A stretch of DNA of 5,091 bases from Flavobacteriales bacterium UBA5869 (GTDB lineage Bacteria > Bacteroidota > Bacteroidia > Flavobacteriales_D > Crocinitomicaceae), in contig DJFP01000084.1 in assembly GCA_002432565.1 (NCBI GenBank), forward strand, positions 1,068 through 6,158. The letters run 5' to 3'. The notes beneath the pieces were generated by a model, which saw nothing but the letters and a program-made list of their open reading frames with translations, was not told the origin of the DNA and searched no databases. A program made the translations under genes and the position numbers. This document shows positions 1-5,091 of this stretch, piece by piece. Position 1 is the stretch's first letter. Every line of letters starts with the position of its first letter.

Positions 1-1251
1 CAACCGGCTCCGGTAGATCCGAATGTAGAACCGTTACTGATTCCTGAGAATGTGGATTTCAACCTGAATACCAATGTTCAGAAACTGCATTACAACGGAA
101 TTGATGTGAACAATATCAAAGGAAATGTAAACGTGAAAGAAGAAGTTGCTTCTTTGAACGGATTGACCATGAACACCATGGGTGGAACAGTTGGTCTTCG
201 CGGAAGCTACAGCTCGAAAGACCACAACAAGCCGGCAATCGATTTGGGTTACAACCTGAAAGAGATCGATATCCAGGAAATCACATCCCATTTCTTAACG
301 ATCGGGAAACTGGCGCCGGTTGCCAAATACGCAACCGGGAAGTTTAGTTCCAATCTAAATATGAAAGGTGATTTGACAAAAGCCCTGGAGCCTGTTTACA
401 ATACGTTGACCGGAGATGGAGACTTTTTTACCAATACTGTTACGGTTAGTGGTTTTGAACCGTTGAAAAAACTCGGAGACGCATTGAGTATGGATAAGAT
501 CTCCAACCAGACGTTTAAAGATGTGAAAGCATTCTTCAGCTTTAAGGATGGGAAAATGAGCCTGAAAAAGCCATTGAAGATCAAAATGAGCGGAATCGAT
601 ACCGAAGTTACAGGTTCTACCTCGTTTACGCAGGATATCGATTATAAAATGGCAATGCAGATCCCGAAAGCAATGATCCCTGGTGGAATTATCAAGGCAG
701 CTGAACAAGGGATTGCGAAAGTAAACGGTATTGCTCCGAAATTGAGTTTAGCTTCTATTCCGGATGTTATCCCTGTAAATGCACTGGTTGGCGGAACAGT
801 GACCAAACCGGTAATTAAAACCGACTTTAAAGAAGCCTTATTGAAAGCAACCGGGAACCTAAAAGACAATTTGAAGGAAAAAGGAAAAGAAATGCTTGAT
901 AAAGCGAAAGATTCCGTGAAAACGATTGTGAAAGATAAGGTCGATGAAGTGAAAAAAGATCTGATTGCGGAGAAAAACAAAATCATGGCCGATGCGCAGA
1001 AAGAAGCTGACAAAGTAAAAGCAGAAGCAAAAAAAGCCGGTGATCAGATCCGTACAGAAGCAGACAAACAGTGTAACGACGCGATGACTGCTGCAGGGTC
1101 AAACCCACTTAAGAAAAAGGCTGCTGAGATTGCTTGTAAAGAAGGCAAGAAGAAGGCAGACAACAGTGCAAACAAATTGGAACAGGAGGCACAGACCAAG
1201 GCTGATAACATTATGAATAAAGCCCGGGAAAAGGCAGATGCTGTGAAGTAA
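1..1251 (+). CDS. AsmA-like family protein, C-terminal part (5' end outside window)
   Basis: The reading frame is open from base 1 to the TAA at 1249-1251, giving 416 residues with no start in the window. GTG at 52 is in frame but is very unlikely to be the true start, because a proline-rich linker typical of these proteins (PAPVDPNVEPLLIPENVDF) runs through it. Residues about 15-280 are glycine- and beta-rich with the alternating pattern of the AsmA C-terminal region, including NGLTMNTMGGTV, GSYSS, LTGDGDF and a DIDYKMAMQIP segment. AsmA-like proteins are anchored in the inner membrane, face the periplasm, and are linked to phospholipid transport and outer-membrane homeostasis; that role here is by family only. 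Residues about 284-416 form a long, highly charged Lys/Ala/Glu helix, probably coiled coil, with two cysteines (C358, C379). The gene converges on the DUF4956 gene across a palindrome. The family call is good; the cellular role is unproven. Confidence 0.85.
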   Translation, partial: QPAPVDPNVEPLLIPENVDFNLNTNVQKLHYNGIDVNNIKGNVNVKEEVASLNGLTMNTMGGTVGLRGSYSSKDHNKPAIDLGYNLKEIDIQEITSHFLTIGKLAPVAKYATGKFSSNLNMKGDLTKALEPVYNTLTGDGDFFTNTVTVSGFEPLKKLGDALSMDKISNQTFKDVKAFFSFKDGKMSLKKPLKIKMSGIDTEVTGSTSFTQDIDYKMAMQIPKAMIPGGIIKAAEQGIAKVNGIAPKLSLASIPDVIPVNALVGGTVTKPVIKTDFKEALLKATGNLKDNLKEKGKEMLDKAKDSVKTIVKDKVDEVKKDLIAEKNKIMADAQKEADKVKAEAKKAGDQIRTEADKQCNDAMTAAGSNPLKKKAAEIACKEGKKKADNSANKLEQEAQTKADNIMNKAREKADAVK

Positions 1252-1272
1252 TTGATTGAGATTCAGAAATAA

Positions 1273-1312
1273 AAAAACGTAGGGGCGAATAATTATTCGC
1301 CCCTACGTTTTT
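1273..1312. terminator. Perfect 40-bp palindrome, likely bidirectional terminator
   Basis: The arm AAAAACGTAGGGGCGAAT (1273-1290) is exactly complementary to ATTCGCCCCTACGTTTTT (1295-1312) around AATT, which is itself palindromic. RNA from either strand would form a GC-centred hairpin ending in a run of five U, as expected of an intrinsic terminator. It lies 21 bases after the AsmA-like stop and 24 bases beyond the stop of the minus-strand DUF4956 gene, so it can end both convergent transcripts. The GTAGGGGCG...CGCCCCTAC core resembles palindromes I recall being repeated in many bacterial genomes. A REP-like or mobile origin is therefore possible, but only one copy is visible here. Confidence 0.85.
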
Positions 1313-1336
1313 CCAATAAAATGAAAATAGTTTTAT

Positions 1337-2002
1337 CTATTCCGAATCGCTTGGTCCGGCTCCGGTTCCGAATGATTGAATATCTCCGTCGTAGAAAATC
1401 ATGATTTGGGCAACATCCCGCAGAAAATCTATTTTACCGATCTCAACACGGTTGATTTTTAAGCCGGTTCTTTTTTGGATGTCAGCCATCATCTCTTCGT
1501 ATTTCTCAGGCTGGATCAGGTCAATGCGGTCGTAAACAATAATCTTCCTGGTTTCGTGCTTTAGAAGCCATAAATACTCCAAACCGGCAGTCAGCAGGAT
1601 CAAACAACCGTTCATCAAAGCCATTTCGGCCAGTGAGATTTTATTGGATGCCAGGGCATTGATTACCGAAAGACCAATAACCAGGAACAGGTAAGTCATT
1701 TCCTTGATCTCGATTCCTTCCGTGCGATACCTTAAAATTCCGAAGATAGCGAAAAGCCCGAGTCCCATTCCTGTGTCTATGTCAAGTTTCTTTAGTCCGA
1801 AACACAGGAAAAAAGTGATCATTCCGATCAAAAAGTAGGTAAAGAGGTAGTCTTTTCGTCTTGCTTTGGTGTAATACATGAAGCGGATCAGGATGACAAG
1901 AACCGCTAAGTTGATGCACATTCTGAATAAAAGCGCATAAAGATCTTCGTTGAAAAAGGAGATACCGAATAGTTTAAAATCCGGCTGATGGGCGAGAAGC
2001 AT
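1337..2002 (-). CDS. DUF4956 family multi-pass membrane protein
   Basis: The product is 221 residues, a normal length for DUF4956. Hydrophobic segments lie at about 24-44, 53-70, 81-90 (short, possibly re-entrant), 102-118 and 125-147. The family signature region spans about 78-107, with GMGLGLFAIFGILRYRTEGI followed by EIKEMTYLF; the charged R91, R93, E95 and E98 sit beside the membrane. Residues 148-221 form a soluble, probably cytoplasmic domain (VYDRIDLI, RTGLKI, VEIGKIDFLRD) ending in an acidic, glycine-rich tail. The ATG at 2002 lies inside the end of the upstream VTC gene (29-bp overlap), so the two are almost certainly cotranscribed and probably translationally coupled; no Shine-Dalgarno sequence is visible. 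No biochemical function is established for the family that I know of. From context I infer a membrane partner, anchor or export path for the VTC enzyme. The stop is TAG at 1339-1337. Confidence 0.9.
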   Translation of the reverse strand: MLLAHQPDFKLFGISFFNEDLYALLFRMCINLAVLVILIRFMYYTKARRKDYLFTYFLIGMITFFLCFGLKKLDIDTGMGLGLFAIFGILRYRTEGIEIKEMTYLFLVIGLSVINALASNKISLAEMALMNGCLILLTAGLEYLWLLKHETRKIIVYDRIDLIQPEKYEEMMADIQKRTGLKINRVEIGKIDFLRDVAQIMIFYDGDIQSFGTGAGPSDSE

Positions 2003-2774
2003 GTGATGAATTGTTTATTAGTTTTTGTATAAGTAGCTTTTTTGCTTTGAATCGGTTTGCCTTTAATTGGGTTTCCTCGTAAAGGTCAATCATTCCGAAG
2101 CAAAATTTAGATATGCGAAACGGACGAATTAATTCGCGTTTCATTAATTGATAGAAGGGAGAAGTTCTATCGAGTTTGGGCTGTTTCAATTCTGCAATAA
2201 CAATTGCTGAAAGTGTTTGGTTTTTGGACTCCGGGGCATCCAATGTTCCGTTTACAATATCAAAATCGATCGTGAGACGTTCCTCAACCAGTTTATTTAC
2301 CAGCGTAATGCGCCGATAACTGTTCACCATTACCGGTTTTAGGTCTATGTGTTTGCGCAGCCTGCCAAGCAGGAAGGAACGCTGTTCCTGTGAAAAGTCA
2401 GAGGTAAAGCCATCAATATTGATCCGGTTCTTATCTGTTCTTCCCTTGATCTTTTCTTTTACCTCCAGGTAAGATTTGTTACTGTCCAGATACGTGCGGA
2501 TACGCACCTTAAAACGGTTTGGGATCGATTTGTGATGGTCCTGGAAAAAAGAATAAGAAGGATTGTCGAAATACTGGCTGGTATAATCAAAGATTACTTT
2601 TCCGTCTATATTCAAAACGTCGTAATAAGGACGCATCTCATCAAGGAAAGCTTCCAGTTTACTGATCGGAAAGGCAAACTTCTCATCTACACGGTTCATT
2701 AAGGGAGCACGGGATAATTCATCCAATGAAATTCCGTCATAAGTGTGTAACAAGTCAGTTAATCTTTCCTTCAT
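1974..2774 (-). CDS. VTC domain-containing protein (polyphosphate polymerase family)
   Basis: The product is 266 residues, consisting essentially of one VTC domain, the triphosphate-tunnel fold that in yeast Vtc4 polymerises ATP gamma-phosphate into polyphosphate. The expected motifs appear in order: LMNRVDEKFAF (25-35), TSQYFDN (65-71), NRFKVRIRTY (86-95), YLEVKEK (102-108), VNSYRR (150-155), EERLTID (164-170), IAELK (193-197) and ISKFCFGM (221-228). The regularly spaced R, K and E residues (R87, K89, R91, R93, E104, K106, K108, R154, R155, E195, K197, K223) fit a basic tunnel that binds phosphate and metal. No SPX domain, signal peptide or membrane helix is present, so it is probably cytosolic. 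The DUF4956 membrane protein encoded next may tether it. The ATG at 2774 leaves the usual short N-terminal lead before the first motif. The domain call is firm; polyphosphate as the product is inferred from the family. Confidence 0.92.
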   Translation of the reverse strand: MKERLTDLLHTYDGISLDELSRAPLMNRVDEKFAFPISKLEAFLDEMRPYYDVLNIDGKVIFDYTSQYFDNPSYSFFQDHHKSIPNRFKVRIRTYLDSNKSYLEVKEKIKGRTDKNRINIDGFTSDFSQEQRSFLLGRLRKHIDLKPVMVNSYRRITLVNKLVEERLTIDFDIVNGTLDAPESKNQTLSAIVIAELKQPKLDRTSPFYQLMKRELIRPFRISKFCFGMIDLYEETQLKANRFKAKKLLIQKLINNSSHASRPSAGF

Positions 2775-2782
2775 GATTAATT

Positions 2783-2790
2783 CAAATATA
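2783..2790 (-). promoter_or_regulatory. Candidate -7 promoter element for the VTC/DUF4956 operon
   Basis: On the minus strand this reads TATATTTG, an exact match to the Bacteroidota -7 consensus TAnnTTTG. It ends eight bases before the VTC ATG, so transcription would start within a few bases of the start codon. I do not find a clear TTG in the -33 position, so the element is only half supported, and an AT-rich region can produce it by chance. Confidence 0.45.
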
Positions 2791-2928
2791 GTTAATAATC
2801 TAAATGACGTGATTTTTACGGATGAAGTTGTTTAATTTTTGCGGTAAATAGTTAAAAAAAAGTGGTGTAGGGTGGTTTCTATTTAGCGAAAGGTCCAAAA
2901 GTTGAATGGGTTAAAAGTTCAAAATCAA

Positions 2929-2953
2929 TTGAACCCGGTTGAACTTTTTGAAC
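2929..2953 (+). repeat. Three TTGAAC copies at about one helical turn spacing
   Basis: TTGAAC occurs at 2929-2934, 2939-2944 and 2948-2953, starting 10 and 9 bases apart, with the inverse GTTCAA at 2917-2922. The middle copy supplies the TTG of the candidate -33 element. Near-helical spacing suggests sites on one face of the DNA for a regulator. I do not recognise the motif as belonging to a known factor. Confidence 0.5.
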
Positions 2954-2970
2954 TCTTTATACTACTTTTG
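2939..2970 (+). promoter_or_regulatory. Candidate Bacteroidota promoter for purT (leaderless or nearly so)
   Basis: TTG at 2939-2941 is followed after 21 bases by TACTTTTG at 2963-2970. This matches the TTG / TAnnTTTG promoter described for Bacteroides and Flavobacterium, with spacing inside the range reported for Flavobacterium. The -7 box ends three bases before the purT ATG at 2974, so transcription would begin at or just beside the start codon. No Shine-Dalgarno sequence precedes the ATG, which is consistent with this but also usual in this phylum. The start site is inferred. Confidence 0.55.
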
Positions 2971-2973
2971 GAT

Positions 2974-4140
2974 ATGCAAAAGAAAATTTTACTCCTTGGT
3001 TCCGGTGAACTTGGAAAAGAACTGGTAATCGCACTGCAGCGTTTGGGACAAACAGTAATTGCTGTTGACAGCTATGAGAACGCACCTGCCATGCAAGTGG
3101 CGGATTCCTTTGAAGTGATCAATATGCTGGATGCCGTTTCGTTGGATGCAATTGTAGCAAAGCATAACCCCGATTTAATTGTTCCGGAAATTGAAGCGAT
3201 CCGTACGGAGCGTTTCTACGAATACGAGAAAATGGGAATCCAGGTCATTCCTTCTGCAAAAGCAGCTAATTTTACAATGAACCGCAAGGCTATTCGTGAT
3301 CTGGCGGCTAAAGACCTGGGAGTAAAAACAGCTAATTATCGGTATGCTAAAACGGGTGAAGAATTTGAGCAGGCAGTTTTGGAGATCGGTATTCCATGTG
3401 TGGTAAAACCACTTATGTCGAGTTCCGGGAAAGGCCAGTCTGTTATCCGTTCGAAAGAAGAGATCTCCAAAGCATGGACTTATGCTATTGAAGGTTCCCG
3501 GGGGGATTTGAAAGAAGTAATCGTGGAAGAATTTATTCCTTTTGATTACGAGATAACGCTTTTAACAGTAACACAAAATAACGGCGAAACCTTGTTTTGT
3601 GCGCCGATCGGTCACAGACAGGAACGCGGAGATTACCAGGAAAGCTGGCAGCCAATGCCGATGCATGCGGAGCACTTGAAAGAAGCACAGGAAATGGCCG
3701 CAAAAGTAACGAAAGCACTTGGCGGTTCAGGTTTGTGGGGAGTAGAGTTTTTTATTACAAAAGACGGGGCCTATTTCTCCGAATTATCCCCGCGTCCGCA
3801 TGATACCGGGATGGTAACGCTAGCGGGAACTCAGAATTTCAGCGAATTTGAACTGCATGCCCGTGCTATACTTGGTTTGCCTATTCCGTCGGTTGTTTCT
3901 TTGAAAAACGGGGCAAGTGCTGTGGTTCTGGCAGATAGAGAATCCGATTATACACCTGCTTTTTCCGGTTTGGAAGAAGTGTTGAAAGTGGAAGGTTCTG
4001 ATGTGCGCATTTTCGGAAAACCAACAACAAGACCTTACCGAAGAATGGCGGTGGTATTGTATTCCGGTGATGAGGAAGTAAGTAAAATTACGGATAAAGC
4101 AAAGGAATTGGCTAAGAAGATCACGATTAATTATCGCTGA
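2974..4140 (+). CDS. purT: Formate-dependent phosphoribosylglycinamide formyltransferase (GAR transformylase 2)
   Basis: This cytosolic enzyme uses formate and ATP to formylate GAR to FGAR, the third step of de novo purine synthesis, through a formyl-phosphate intermediate. The 388-residue product is full length compared with 392 in E. coli PurT. The ATP-grasp landmarks are all present: GSGELGKE (9-16), VPEIEAI (70-76), R104, K145, the loop MSSSGKGQ (148-155), EITLLTV (193-199), GHRQERGDY (213-221), Mg ligands E258 and E270, [11 protein letters not shown] (272-282) and FGKP with R356-R357 near the C-terminus. The ATG at 2974 is chosen because it directly precedes the nucleotide-binding motif. 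An in-frame TTG at 2902 would add 24 unconserved residues running across the repeat and promoter region. The stop TGA (4138-4140) is one base before the next gene, so the two form an operon. No purine riboswitch was recognised upstream. Confidence 0.97.
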   Translation: MQKKILLLGSGELGKELVIALQRLGQTVIAVDSYENAPAMQVADSFEVINMLDAVSLDAIVAKHNPDLIVPEIEAIRTERFYEYEKMGIQVIPSAKAANFTMNRKAIRDLAAKDLGVKTANYRYAKTGEEFEQAVLEIGIPCVVKPLMSSSGKGQSVIRSKEEISKAWTYAIEGSRGDLKEVIVEEFIPFDYEITLLTVTQNNGETLFCAPIGHRQERGDYQESWQPMPMHAEHLKEAQEMAAKVTKALGGSGLWGVEFFITKDGAYFSELSPRPHDTGMVTLAGTQNFSEFELHARAILGLPIPSVVSLKNGASAVVLADRESDYTPAFSGLEEVLKVEGSDVRIFGKPTTRPYRRMAVVLYSGDEEVSKITDKAKELAKKITINYR

Positions 4141-4141
4141 T

Positions 4142-5091
4142 TTGGAGCGCGTAATAATCATCGGCGGTGGTCCCGCCGGATTAATGGCTGCAACGCAGTT
4201 GCTGAAAAGTGATTGTGAAATTTTGCTGCTGGACCAAAAGGCAAGCGTAGGCCGTAAATTCCTGGTTGCCGGAGATGGTGGGTTTAATCTCACACATTCT
4301 GAAACGCAAAGTGAATTCCGGGAAAAGTATGATTCCGATTGGATTAAACAGGCTGTCAGACAGTTTTCAAATAAGGACTGGATTAAATTCCTGAAACAAA
4401 TAGGTATTGAGACGAAGGTTGGTTCTTCCGGGAAAATCTTTCCGGAGGATGCCATTAAACCGATACAGGTGCTGAATGCCTGGAAACAGCTTTTAGAACC
4501 GAAAGTTCAGTTTATGCTAAACACCCGCTTTGTTGACTTCGATGAAAAACAAGTGGAGGTAGAACGGGACGGAAAGCTGGAAAAAATCGATTTCGATTAC
4601 CTGGTATTGGCACTGGGAGGGAAATCCTGGCCGATTACCGGTTCTGACGGGTTTTGGACAACTGTTTTTGAACAGAAAGGAATTGTGTTGAATCCTTTTC
4701 AATCAAGTAATTCAGGATTGGTTCTTTATGAGAACTGGTTGGGAGATTTGGAAGGGAAAATCCTGAAAAATATCCGGGTTTCTGCAGGAAACCAAAGTTG
4801 TTCCGGAGATTTGGTATGCACAAGCTACGGTTTGGAAGGAAAACCGGTTTATGCGATCAATGGAGCTTTGCGGAAAATGGAAAAACCGGTTTTCAATGTA
4901 GATCTGAAACCTCAGATGACACAGCAAAAGGTGTTTGAGGTGCTGAAAAAGGCAAAAAATCCGTCACAAGGACTGAAAGAACTGAAATTGGGCGAAGTAG
5001 CCATTTTTTGGATCAGGAATTTTGTTTCAAAACAGCGGTTTTTGGATCCGAAAGAACTGGCGAAGGCAATCAAAGAGTTTTCTATAGGAAT
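4142..5091 (+). CDS. NAD(P)/FAD-dependent oxidoreductase, HI0933-like / PP_4765 family (3' end outside window)
   Basis: The frame runs open to the window edge, giving 316 residues; related proteins are roughly 380-400 long, so the C-terminal part lies outside. An N-terminal FAD-binding Rossmann motif IIIGGGPAGLMAA (5-17) ends its beta-alpha-beta unit at LLLDQ (28-32). GRKFLVAGDGGFNLTHSE (37-54) marks the HI0933-like group. VGSSGKIFPED (93-103) and LALGGKSWPITGSDGFW (156-172) are characteristic of the PP_4765-type subgroup (TIGR03862). The substrate and physiological role are unknown, so I give no symbol. TTG at 4142 is the only sensible start: an in-frame stop lies at 4079-4081, no ATG or GTG occurs between, and the first ATG (residue 15) would delete the FAD motif. 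The single-base gap after purT suggests translational coupling. Family call strong, function open. Confidence 0.9.
   Translation, partial: MERVIIIGGGPAGLMAATQLLKSDCEILLLDQKASVGRKFLVAGDGGFNLTHSETQSEFREKYDSDWIKQAVRQFSNKDWIKFLKQIGIETKVGSSGKIFPEDAIKPIQVLNAWKQLLEPKVQFMLNTRFVDFDEKQVEVERDGKLEKIDFDYLVLALGGKSWPITGSDGFWTTVFEQKGIVLNPFQSSNSGLVLYENWLGDLEGKILKNIRVSAGNQSCSGDLVCTSYGLEGKPVYAINGALRKMEKPVFNVDLKPQMTQQKVFEVLKKAKNPSQGLKELKLGEVAIFWIRNFVSKQRFLDPKELAKAIKEFSIG

Larger units (their letters stand above)
2894..2972. repeat. Two nested 9-bp inverted repeats upstream of purT
   Basis: The outer arms are TCCAAAAGT (2894-2902) and ACTTTTGGA (2964-2972), ending one base before the purT ATG. The inner arms are AGTTCAAAA (2916-2924) and TTTTGAACT (2946-2954). 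All pairs are perfect. A loose direct repeat, AAAAGTTGAA (2897-2906) and AAAAGTTCAA (2913-2922), adds to the pattern. The outer right arm overlaps the candidate -7 box. This could be an operator array or an RNA fold that hides the start region. Chance is not excluded in AT-rich DNA. Confidence 0.6.

Noticed and set aside
52..54. GTG at 52 as the start of the AsmA-like gene
   Set aside because: The frame is open to base 1 and the residues before it look like coding linker, so the gene starts outside the window.
355..1013. Minus-strand open frames of 117, 62 and 123 codons inside the AsmA-like gene
   Set aside because: They are antisense shadows of a clearly coding frame and show no recognisable protein features.
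2833..2841. TAATTTTTG as an alternative purT -7 box with a longer leader
   Set aside because: It has one base too many for TAnnTTTG, and no TTG lies at the right distance upstream. It remains the fallback if the proximal promoter is wrong.
2852..2880. A-run followed by GTGGTGTAGGGTGGTTT, considered as a terminator or repeat
   Set aside because: There is no complementary arm, only a short imperfect GGTGG direct repeat.
2902..2973. N-terminal extension of PurT from an in-frame TTG at 2902 (24 extra residues)
   Set aside because: The added residues do not resemble PurT, the sequence is the repeat and promoter region, and ATG at 2974 gives the normal family length.
4162..4178. GC-rich hairpin CGGCGG / CCGCCG with a 5-base loop, 20 bases after the TTG start
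   Set aside because: It encodes the invariant GGGPAG FAD motif, whose Gly and Pro codons explain the pairing; regulation is not needed.
3533..4927. Further open frames opposite or out of frame to purT and the flavoprotein gene, including a 211-codon minus-strand frame at 3820-4455
   Set aside because: They overlap strongly conserved coding sequence on the plus strand, and their translations resemble no family I know. The 211-codon frame spans two genes.

Overview
The window looks like chromosomal DNA of a member of the Bacteroidota, probably in or near the Flavobacteriales. The evidence is a Bacteroidota-type AsmA-like protein with a lysine/alanine-rich tail, start codons without Shine-Dalgarno sequences, and matches to the Bacteroidota promoter motif TAnnTTTG just before two genes. 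The base composition is moderate and even. I see no tRNA, rRNA, insertion sequence, CRISPR array, phage gene or clear sign of recent transfer.

Layout: (1) 1-1251, plus strand, is the 3' part of an AsmA-like envelope protein gene that begins before the window. (2) 1273-1312 is a perfect 40-bp palindrome between convergent genes, suited to a bidirectional terminator and possibly a dispersed repeat. (3) 2774-1337, minus strand, is a two-gene operon: a VTC-domain protein (polyphosphate polymerase family) followed, with a 29-bp overlap, by a DUF4956 membrane protein. (4) 2775-2973 is a divergent intergenic region with a candidate promoter for each direction and a dense set of nested inverted and direct repeats directly before purT. 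(5) 2974-4140, plus strand, is a complete purT (formate-dependent GAR transformylase). (6) 4142 to the window end, plus strand, is a flavoprotein of the HI0933-like/PP_4765 type that starts at TTG one base after the purT stop and is cut by the window end.

Most of this is housekeeping or conserved-hypothetical content. The VTC/DUF4956 pair is the best candidate for an under-described system: a soluble tunnel-fold enzyme encoded with a multi-pass membrane protein, which by analogy with the eukaryotic VTC complex could make polyphosphate, or another phosphate polymer, at the membrane. The second point of interest is the purT upstream region. A good promoter match there would start transcription at or very near the ATG, giving a leaderless or nearly leaderless mRNA, and the same DNA carries three TTGAAC copies and two nested 9-bp inverted repeats that could be operator sites.
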